Positions 1 through 5,414 of a stretch of DNA of 7,726 bases are shown one piece after another. Below the pieces are notes generated by a model, which was given only the letters and a program-made list of their open reading frames with translations, searched no databases and was not told where the DNA came from. Each line of letters begins with the position of its first letter. The stretch's first letter is position 1. This DNA comes from Aeolococcus sp035552595 (GTDB taxonomy: Bacteria > Chloroflexota > Dormibacteria > Aeolococcales > Aeolococcaceae). A program made the position numbers and the translations under genes. Location: positions 1-7,726 of the forward strand of contig DASZKZ010000073.1 of the NCBI GenBank assembly GCA_035552595.1, written 5' to 3'.

Positions 1-5
1 AAGAG

Positions 6-89
6 TGCCGGGAAAGGGAATCGAACCCTTACGCCCTTACGAGCACAGCGCCCTGAACGCTGCGTGTCTACCAGTTCCACCACCCCGGC
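6..89 (-). tRNA. tRNA-Leu, anticodon CAG
   Basis: Decodes the leucine codon CUG. Read on the minus strand it folds as a class II tRNA. The acceptor stem is GCCGGGG paired with TCCCGGC, with one G-U pair next to the T arm. The D arm contains GGTAGA. The anticodon stem CAGCG/CGCTG encloses the loop TTCAGGG, which places CAG at 55-53. A long variable arm (GCTC GTAA GGGC) is typical of Leu/Ser tRNAs. The T arm is AAGGG-TTCGATT-CCCTT, and the discriminator base is A, the leucine identity base. CCA is not encoded: the discriminator is followed by CTCTT, so a nucleotidyltransferase must add it. The closely matching layout of known bacterial CAG leucine tRNAs excludes a serine tRNA. It lies 37 nt downstream of the substrate-binding protein gene on the same strand. 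Confidence 0.96.
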
Positions 90-107
90 GAGCGACGGCG
101 GCCACCG

Positions 108-116
108 ATCCTAGCA
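108..116 (-). promoter_or_regulatory. Extended -10 promoter candidate for tRNA-Leu
   Basis: On the minus strand TGC-TAGGAT fits an extended -10 element (TGn followed by TAnnnT). Transcription would start near 101, about 12 nt before the tRNA 5' end at 89, a normal short leader for a tRNA. The -35 position about 17 nt upstream (131-136, TCGAGG) is a poor match, so the extended -10 would have to compensate. The element sits just beyond the stop codon of the upstream gene (127-129), so the tRNA could be made independently of secG and the transporter gene. Inferred from spacing and motif only. Confidence 0.4.
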
Positions 117-126
117 GGGACCCCGC

Positions 127-1656
127 TCAGCCTCGATGCCAGCTGGTGATGTCGTCGAAGCGCGCGGCGCTCGACCCCACTGGTGGAACGGTGACGGAGA
201 GACCGGGACGAACCACCAGCGACACCTCCGGTGTCTCCAGGAACACGGCGGGCAGGTCGTCGGCGAGCTGCGACGACACCGCCGTGGCCGCGGCCACACG
301 CGCGGCCCCGTCGGAGAGGGTGGCCAGCCGGTCGAGCGCCTGGTCGAGGAAGGGGTCGACCGGTCCGCCGGACACGTTGAACCCCGCGGGCGGCACCGCC
401 GTGGACCGCCAGAAGGAGCTCACGTCGGGGTCCGGCCCGGTCTCCCAATCGGCGACCGCCAGGTCGTAGCCACCTCCGCCCACAAGGAGCTGGCGGAGGG
501 AGGCGGTGGGCATGGTGGTCACCTGGACCGAGATGCCGGCGGCGGCGAGCTGGGTGGCGACGCCGTGGGCCACGTCGGGCAGGGGGATGACGTCGGCGAC
601 GGCCAGCCGGAGCTGCAGGGGCACCGCGCCGCGCACCCGGACCCCACCGGGTCCAGCGGCCCAGCCGGCCCCGCTCAGCAGGCTGGCGCCGGCCCGTGGA
701 TCGCCCCGTGAAACCGGCTGCTTGGGCGCGGCCCAGGCCACCCCGGCCGGGATGGCCCCGGCCTGGGCGACGCCCATGCCGCGCAGAGGTCCGGCGACCA
801 GCGCCGCTCGGTCGACGGTGGCGGCGATCGCCTGGCGCACCAGCGGGTCGGCGAGGATTGCGGTGCGCTCGTTGAAGAGCAGGTCGACGAAGCGGAAGCT
901 GGCCATGTCGTGGGCCGTCCCACCGGCCGCGAGCAGCTCCGCGCGCTGCACCGGGTCGCCGGCGAGGACCCCCTCGACGGTTCCCGCACTGAAGGCCGCC
1001 GAAGCGTCGGCGAACGTCCTGAAGAGGTCGATCTCGACCTGTTTGAGACGCGGGGCCACGGCCGCGTTCGGATTGGGTCCCAGGCTGATACGGCCGGGGC
1101 CGGCGCCGGTCACGCGGTAGGCGCCCGAGCTCGGCATGGGCAGGGCGGCGGTGCCGGCGAGTGCGCGCACCGCCGCGGAGCTCAGCGAGCCCACCGGCAG
1201 GATGGGCAGCTGGGTGAGCAGCGCCGGAAAGGAGGCGCGCGGGCCGGCCAGGTCGAAGGCCACCACGCCGCCCTCGGCGCGCGCGTGCACGTCCCGCCAG
1301 GGGGCGGCCGTGGTGGGATCGCCGAAACCGGGCGACTGCACCCACTGGACGGTGGCGACGACGTCGGCTGCGGTCAGCGGGCGGCCGTCGGACCAGCGCA
1401 GCCCCGCCTGCAGCGGGAGGCGGTAGGTGAGGCCGTCCTGGCTGGCGCTGAACCCGGTGGCCAGGTCGGCAACCGGCAGGGCGCGGTCATCGAGGCGAAG
1501 CAGGCGGCGGTAGAGGAGCGCCCCCACGTCGCGGACCGATGGGTCGGTGGCGCCAACCAGGGGGTTGAGCGAGAGAGGACGCTCGTCGCTGACCAGGCCC
1601 TCCCGGTAGTCGGGCGTCGCGGGGTTCAGGCGTGAGAAGGCGCTGGCGCCGAGCAC
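127..1656 (-). CDS. ABC transporter substrate-binding protein, family 5 (oligopeptide/dipeptide type)
   Basis: Predicted extracytoplasmic solute-binding component of a peptide-type ABC importer. The body shows the SBP_bac_5 signature in order: SLNPL, ALLYRRLLRL, then the block DGLTYRLPLQAGLRWSDG followed by LTAADVV (about residues 29-100 from the start given). A C-terminal domain contains YDLAVADW and a typical DLPAVFLETPEV tail. About 509 residues is normal for the family. The start is unresolved. GTG at 1656 is the first canonical start after secG, but it would cut off most of a hydrophobic segment (GAVLILVIVAASVLGASAF) preceded by RRHRR, clearly a signal anchor. The frame stays open and coding-like back to the secG stop at about 1722, and a GTG at 1971 would bury secG entirely. 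CTG at 1683 is a non-canonical alternative. No lipobox cysteine is visible, so membrane anchoring is more likely than lipidation. No permease or ATPase gene adjoins it, so the substrate is unknown. Confidence 0.85.
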   Translation of the reverse strand: MLGASAFSRLNPATPDYREGLVSDERPLSLNPLVGATDPSVRDVGALLYRRLLRLDDRALPVADLATGFSASQDGLTYRLPLQAGLRWSDGRPLTAADVVATVQWVQSPGFGDPTTAAPWRDVHARAEGGVVAFDLAGPRASFPALLTQLPILPVGSLSSAAVRALAGTAALPMPSSGAYRVTGAGPGRISLGPNPNAAVAPRLKQVEIDLFRTFADASAAFSAGTVEGVLAGDPVQRAELLAAGGTAHDMASFRFVDLLFNERTAILADPLVRQAIAATVDRAALVAGPLRGMGVAQAGAIPAGVAWAAPKQPVSRGDPRAGASLLSGAGWAAGPGGVRVRGAVPLQLRLAVADVIPLPDVAHGVATQLAAAGISVQVTTMPTASLRQLLVGGGGYDLAVADWETGPDPDVSSFWRSTAVPPAGFNVSGGPVDPFLDQALDRLATLSDGAARVAAATAVSSQLADDLPAVFLETPEVSLVVRPGLSVTVPPVGSSAARFDDITSWHRG

Positions 1657-1718
1657 GCTGGCGGCGACGATGACGAGGATCAGGACCGCCCCGATCTCGG
1701 CGCGCCGGTGGCGCCGGG

Positions 1719-1955
1719 CTAGTGGGCGCCGACGTACGTCTGAACGATCGAGACCGCCACGAACAGGAGGATGAACACGATCGTCACGCGCAGCAGGCTG
1801 GCCTCCAGCCCGCGGCGGCGGCGATACCCTCCACCCGAGTCCCCACCGCCCCCGATGGTCCCGCCCAGGCCGGTCGCCTTCGGTGTCTGGAGCAACACGC
1901 CAAGCATCACCAGCACTCCGAGGACGTCCTGGGCGACGGCTAAGCCGACCTTCAC
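1719..1955 (-). CDS. secG: Preprotein translocase subunit SecG
   Basis: Small integral membrane partner of SecY and SecE in the Sec channel, stimulating SecA-driven export. The 78-residue product has the SecG layout. A first hydrophobic helix (about residues 4-23, AQDVLGVLVMLGVLLQ) leads into the signature KATGLGG and a Gly-rich cytoplasmic loop (GGTIGGGGDSGGG). RRRRGLEASLLRVTI and a second helix (about 57-72) follow. Length and topology match the usual 70-85 residue family. GTG at 1955 is chosen as the start because GGAGG at 1969-1965 lies 9 nt upstream, and because the first helix begins a few residues later. The gene ends with TAG and is followed directly by the substrate-binding protein frame. 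In many high-GC bacteria secG lies just after gap-pgk-tpiA; here gpmI and an opposite-strand gene intervene. Confidence 0.93.
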   Translation of the reverse strand: MKVGLAVAQDVLGVLVMLGVLLQTPKATGLGGTIGGGGDSGGGYRRRRGLEASLLRVTIVFILLFVAVSIVQTYVGAH

Positions 1956-1964
1956 GCAACGAAA

Positions 1965-1992
1965 CCTCCACGCATCACGGACGCGAAGTATA
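1965..1992 (-). promoter_or_regulatory. secG promoter (-10) and ribosome binding site
   Basis: On the minus strand TATACT at 1992-1987 matches the -10 consensus at five of six positions. A start of transcription near 1980 would leave a leader of about 25 nt, carrying GGAGG (1969-1965) before the GTG start. No convincing -35 hexamer lies 16-18 nt upstream. Position and motif quality make this the likely promoter for secG and probably for the downstream substrate-binding gene. Confidence 0.5.
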
Positions 1993-2048
1993 CGTGGCAC
2001 CGTCGCCGCATCCCCGCGCGGCAGCTTCCAGACAACCACTGTTTTGTG

Positions 2049-2054
2049 TATTCT
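2049..2054 (+). promoter_or_regulatory. -10 candidate for the HKD lipoprotein gene; leaderless start likely
   Basis: TATTCT, matching four of six -10 positions and fitting TAnnnT, lies in a small AT-rich patch (2041-2054) in otherwise GC-rich DNA. Its downstream edge is only 9 nt before the ATG at 2064, so transcription would begin at or just before the start codon. No Shine-Dalgarno sequence precedes that ATG, which agrees with a leaderless mRNA. The -35 region is weak. The element lies back to back with the secG promoter. Confidence 0.3.
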
Positions 2055-2063
2055 CGACGGCCA

Positions 2064-3098
2064 ATGCCCGGCCCTCGTCTCCTGGCCCTTGCGGTGCTCC
2101 TCGCCGGTTGCGGCCCTGCCCCAGGCGCCCGGCTTGGTGGCGGGTCGAACACCGACGCGCCTCTCCTCGCGCCCGCAGCGGCCGTGGTCGACGGTGCCGA
2201 CTCCGTCACCGTGCTGCGCTCCGGGGAGCCCACCTTCGCCGAGCTGCACCGCCTCATCGAGCGGGCCCGCGTCAGTGTCGAGGTCGAGGTCTACGAGTTC
2301 GGCCGTGCCGACCTGGTCGCCGCCCTGATCGACGCTCACCGCCGCGGGATGGCGGTGACCGTCATCGACGACCCGTCCGAGTCGGCCTCGGCCACCACCG
2401 CGCTGACCCTGCGCGCGGACGGCATCGACGTCGCCGACTACCCGATTCGAGCCCGGATGATCGACCACGTCAAGCTCCTCGTGGTCGACGCCGCCGTCGC
2501 CGTCGTCGGCGGCATCAACTGGGGCGCGGGGTCGGCGGCCAACCACGACTTCGACGTCGAGGTCACCGGCAGCGCGGTCGCCAATCTCGGCCGTGTCTTT
2601 CGCCGGGACCTGGTGACCTGCGGACGGGTCGAGACGGTCCCGGCGTCACGCCCGGACCCGGCGATCGTGGTGGGCGCGACCCTGCCCGGCGCCGAGATCC
2701 TCCCCATGGTGCTGGCTCTGATCTCGGGGGCGCATCGTGCCCTCGACGTGGCCATGTACACGCTCACCGACGCCGACGTCGTGGCCGCCATGGAGGCGGC
2801 CCAGGCGCGCGGCGTGGCGGTGCGCGTGCTGCTCGACCCCAGCGAACGGCCCAGCGATCCCTCCGCGGCCTCGCTGCGCGCGCACGGGGTGGCGGTGCGC
2901 CTCTACCGCAGCAGCGGTGAGAAGCTCCACGCCAAGGCGGCCATCGCCGACTCGTCCTCGGTGGTGCTGGGCAGCGCCAACTGGACGTTCAGCGGCTTCG
3001 AGCACAACCACGAGCTCGACATCAGCATTCCCGGCGACCCGGCCATCGCCATCTCGCTGGAGCAGCAGTTCGAGAGCGACTGGGCGGCCAGCGCGTAA
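2064..3098 (+). CDS. Phospholipase D-like (two HKD motifs) predicted lipoprotein
   Basis: Predicted secreted, lipid-anchored member of the phospholipase D superfamily, 344 residues. ATG at 2064 is chosen because it directly precedes a lipoprotein signal: a short N-region with Arg5, a hydrophobic LLALAVLL core and the lipobox LAGC with Cys16. A GTG at 2046 would only add six residues. Two HKD domains follow. The first has His135, Lys137, Asp142 and then GGINWG; the second has His289, Lys291, Asp296 and then GSANWT. Both catalytic triads are intact, and each half also has the VEVYEFG/VAMYTLT strand typical of the fold. Paired HKD domains form one active site acting through a phospho-histidine intermediate on phosphodiesters. 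Known members include phospholipases, cardiolipin synthases and Nuc-type nucleases, so the substrate cannot be fixed from sequence. The lipoprotein signal argues against a multi-pass cardiolipin synthase. It is convergent with gpmI and divergent from secG. Confidence 0.9.
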   Translation: MPGPRLLALAVLLAGCGPAPGARLGGGSNTDAPLLAPAAAVVDGADSVTVLRSGEPTFAELHRLIERARVSVEVEVYEFGRADLVAALIDAHRRGMAVTVIDDPSESASATTALTLRADGIDVADYPIRARMIDHVKLLVVDAAVAVVGGINWGAGSAANHDFDVEVTGSAVANLGRVFRRDLVTCGRVETVPASRPDPAIVVGATLPGAEILPMVLALISGAHRALDVAMYTLTDADVVAAMEAAQARGVAVRVLLDPSERPSDPSAASLRAHGVAVRLYRSSGEKLHAKAAIADSSSVVLGSANWTFSGFEHNHELDISIPGDPAIAISLEQQFESDWAASA

Positions 3099-3108
3099 CG
3101 CGGGGTGG

Positions 3109-4641
3109 TCACACCAAGCTTCGCCCGGTCATCTCGTCGGGCACGTCGAGCCCCATCGCCGTCAGCACGGTGGGAGCCACGTCCTCCATGCCACCGCCGT
3201 CGCGCAGGCGGGCCGCGTCCGTGCCGCAGAGGATCACGGGCACGGGGTTGGTGGTGTGGGCGGTCAGCGGCGAGTTGTCCTGGGGGTCGATCTTCCGCTC
3301 CGCATTGCCGTGGTCGGAGGTGATCAGCAGACCTCCGCCGGCCGCGATCACGGCGCGCTCGATTCGGTCCAGGCATTCGTCCACCACCTCCACCGCGCGC
3401 ACCGTGGCATCGAACACGCCGGTGTGGCCGACCATGTCGGGGTTGGCGAAGTTGACCACGACGAACGCGTCATCGCCGGTCGCGACGTGCTCGACGACGG
3501 CGTCGGTGACGGCTGCGGCGCTCATCGCCGGGGTGGTGTCGTACGTCGCCACCCGCGGCGAGGCGATCAGCAGCCGCTCCTCCCCCGCGAAGGGCTGCTC
3601 ACGGCCGCCGTTGATGAAGTAGGTGACGTGCGCGTACTTCTCCGTCTCCGCGACGTGGAACTGCCTGAGGCCGGCGGCGCTCACCTCCTCCGCCAGGGTG
3701 TGGCTGACATCCAGGGTGGGGAAGGCGATGGCGGCGGCGAGGTCGCGCTCGTACTCGGTGAAGGTGACGAAATGGAGGTCCCTGACCACTCGGGAGCGCT
3801 CGAACCCGGAGAACTCCGGATCGACGAGCGCGTGGCTGAGCTGGCGGGCGCGGTCTGGACGGAAGTTGAAGAACACCACCGAGTCGCCGTTGTCGATGCG
3901 CGCCCGCCGGGAGCCGCTGGGGATGATCGACACCGGAGGCACGAACTCATCGGTGACGCCGCCGGCGTACTGCGATTCGACGTAGGCGACCGGGTCGCCG
4001 GCGACCCCGTCGCCGTCGCCCGCGATCTGCTCATAGGCCCGCTGGACACGCTCCCAGCGGGTGTCCCGGTCCATGGCGTAGGAGCGTCCGATCACGGTCG
4101 CGATCCGCCCCACTCCGACGCCGGCCAGGTCGTCGACGAAGCGCCGCAGAAATCCGGCCGCGCTGGTTGGCGGTTCGTCGCGCCCGTCGGTGAAGGCGTG
4201 GAAGGACACGCGCTCCAGGCCCCGGCGGCGGGCCAGCTCGGCCAGGGCAACCGCGTGCGCCTGGTCGCTGTGCACGCCGCCCGGGGAGACCAGGCCGAGG
4301 CAGTGCAGGTCGGTCCCGCGCTCGCGAGCGGCGTCGACCGCGGCGCAGAGCACCGGGTTGTCGAAGAAGCTGCCGTCGCGAATCGCGCGGTTGATGCGGG
4401 TCAGAGGCTGGAAGAGGACCCGGCCCGCCCCCATGGTCAGATGGCCCACCTCGGAGTTGCCCTGCTGGCCCTCTGGGAGTCCCACCGCCTCCCCGCTGGC
4501 GGCGATGGTGGTGCACGGCCACGTCGCCCTGAGCCGGTCGAACGCCGGCGTCGATGCCGCCGCGATGGCGTTCCCGAAGGCATCATCTGACTGTCCCCAG
4601 CCGTCGAGGACGGCGAGGACGAAAGGCCGGGCGGCTCTCAC
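3109..4641 (-). CDS. gpmI: 2,3-bisphosphoglycerate-independent phosphoglycerate mutase
   Basis: Interconverts 3-phosphoglycerate and 2-phosphoglycerate in the cytoplasm, using two divalent metal ions (usually Mn) and a phosphoserine intermediate. The 510-residue length is normal. All metal-site residues known from Geobacillus iPGM are visible: Asp13 in LDGWG, the nucleophile Ser63 in GNSEVGH, Asp402 and His406 in NPDMVGHTG, Asp443 and His444 in TSDHGNAE, and His462 in TAHTTNP. Substrate-binding segments are also present: GGVHSD, DGRDEPP, GRSYAMDRDTRWERV, FFNFRPDRARQL and Lys335 in EKYAHVTYFINGG. GTG at 4641 is chosen because it overlaps the tpiA stop as GTGA and places the LDGWG motif at the usual distance from the N-terminus; no strong Shine-Dalgarno is seen. 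It is the last gene of the glycolytic operon, stopping 10 bp from the opposing HKD gene with no visible terminator hairpin. Confidence 0.97.
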   Translation of the reverse strand: MRAARPFVLAVLDGWGQSDDAFGNAIAAASTPAFDRLRATWPCTTIAASGEAVGLPEGQQGNSEVGHLTMGAGRVLFQPLTRINRAIRDGSFFDNPVLCAAVDAARERGTDLHCLGLVSPGGVHSDQAHAVALAELARRRGLERVSFHAFTDGRDEPPTSAAGFLRRFVDDLAGVGVGRIATVIGRSYAMDRDTRWERVQRAYEQIAGDGDGVAGDPVAYVESQYAGGVTDEFVPPVSIIPSGSRRARIDNGDSVVFFNFRPDRARQLSHALVDPEFSGFERSRVVRDLHFVTFTEYERDLAAAIAFPTLDVSHTLAEEVSAAGLRQFHVAETEKYAHVTYFINGGREQPFAGEERLLIASPRVATYDTTPAMSAAAVTDAVVEHVATGDDAFVVVNFANPDMVGHTGVFDATVRAVEVVDECLDRIERAVIAAGGGLLITSDHGNAERKIDPQDNSPLTAHTTNPVPVILCGTDAARLRDGGGMEDVAPTVLTAMGLDVPDEMTGRSLV

Positions 4642-5414
4642 CGGGTGGCGCCCGCGGCCGCCGCGGCGGCGACGATGGTGGCGAACTCGTCGGGTCTGAG
4701 GCTGGCGCCGCCGATCAGCCCGCCATCGATGTCGGGCTGGCTGAACAGCTCGGCGGCGTTGGCCGCGGTGACGCTGCCGCCGTAGACGACGCGAGGCGCG
4801 GCCCCCGCCCGCCGCGACACATGCTCGCGGATGTGGGCACAGGCCTCCTGGGCCTGATCGGGGCTGGCGGTGCGCCCGGTTCCGATCGCCCACACCGGTT
4901 CGTACGCGATCACCCACTGCTCGGCGTTGGGCGCTGCCGCGGCCGCGGCCAGGACGGCGTCGAGCTGGCGGTCGACGACCGCGAAGGTATCGCCGGCGTC
5001 CCGTTCCGCGCCGGTCTCCCCGACCGCGACGATGGCGCGGAGGCCGTGGCGGCGGGCGGCGGCGAACTTTCGGCCCGTCTGCTCATCGGTCTCGCCGAGA
5101 AGATGACGGCGCTCCGAGTGGCCGACGAGCACCAGGTCGCACCAACCCGCCAGCATCGCGGCCGACACCTCGCCGGTGAACGCGCCGCCGTCCTCCCAGT
5201 GCACGTCCTGGGCACCGAGCAGCAGGGGGCCGGGGGCGAGCACCTCCCGCATCGGCCACAGGTGCACGAACGGCGGCAGCACCGCCACCTCGACCCCCGT
5301 CGCCGCCGAGCATCGCTGCCGCACCGCTGCGGCCAGCGCCAGGCCCTCGGGGACGGTGGTGTTCATCTTCCAGTTCCCGGCGACCAGGGGCATCCGCGGC
5401 GCTAGGCCGCTCAC
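4638..5414 (-). CDS. tpiA: Triosephosphate isomerase
   Basis: Interconverts dihydroxyacetone phosphate and glyceraldehyde-3-phosphate; a cytoplasmic TIM-barrel enzyme, normally a dimer. All catalytic elements are present: Asn14 and Lys16 in AGNWKMN, His99 in LVGHSERR, and Glu172 in AYEPVWAIGTG with the flexible loop 6 (AIGTG). The phosphate-gripping YGGSV (211-215) and GGLIGGASL (231-239) are also seen. Length is 258 residues. GTG at 5414 is preferred because it overlaps the pgk stop as GTGA, the same arrangement as at the tpiA/gpmI junction. An ATG at 5393 would give 251 residues starting MPLVAGNWKMN and is also possible; neither has a strong Shine-Dalgarno. The C-terminus is an Ala-rich helix. 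Confidence 0.97.
   Translation of the reverse strand: MSGLAPRMPLVAGNWKMNTTVPEGLALAAAVRQRCSAATGVEVAVLPPFVHLWPMREVLAPGPLLLGAQDVHWEDGGAFTGEVSAAMLAGWCDLVLVGHSERRHLLGETDEQTGRKFAAARRHGLRAIVAVGETGAERDAGDTFAVVDRQLDAVLAAAAAAPNAEQWVIAYEPVWAIGTGRTASPDQAQEACAHIREHVSRRAGAAPRVVYGGSVTAANAAELFSQPDIDGGLIGGASLRPDEFATIVAAAAAAGATR

Noticed and set aside
68..1345. Alternative minus-strand open frame inside the substrate-binding gene
   Set aside because: Its product is an Arg/Gly/Ala-rich shadow and the frame overlaps the tRNA; the other frame matches the SBP_bac_5 pattern along its length.
1657..1971. Extension of the substrate-binding protein to GTG 1971
   Set aside because: This would cover the whole of secG in a second frame with an Arg/Gly/Pro-rich, domain-free N-terminus. 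Only the part up to about 1722 looks like genuine signal-anchor sequence.
1719..2546. secG frame extended upstream to 275 codons
   Set aside because: Upstream of GTG 1955 the translation is featureless and antisense to the HKD gene. The ribosome site and first membrane helix both point to GTG 1955.
2737..4590. Plus-strand open frame (617 codons) crossing the HKD gene end and antisense to gpmI
   Set aside because: It begins inside the HKD gene in another frame and runs opposite gpmI, whose metal ligands are all conserved. No recognisable domain appears.
4650..4690. GCC/GCG-rich run at the tpiA 3' end as a possible simple repeat
   Set aside because: It encodes the Ala-rich C-terminal helix of triosephosphate isomerase and is too short and irregular to be a separate repeat.
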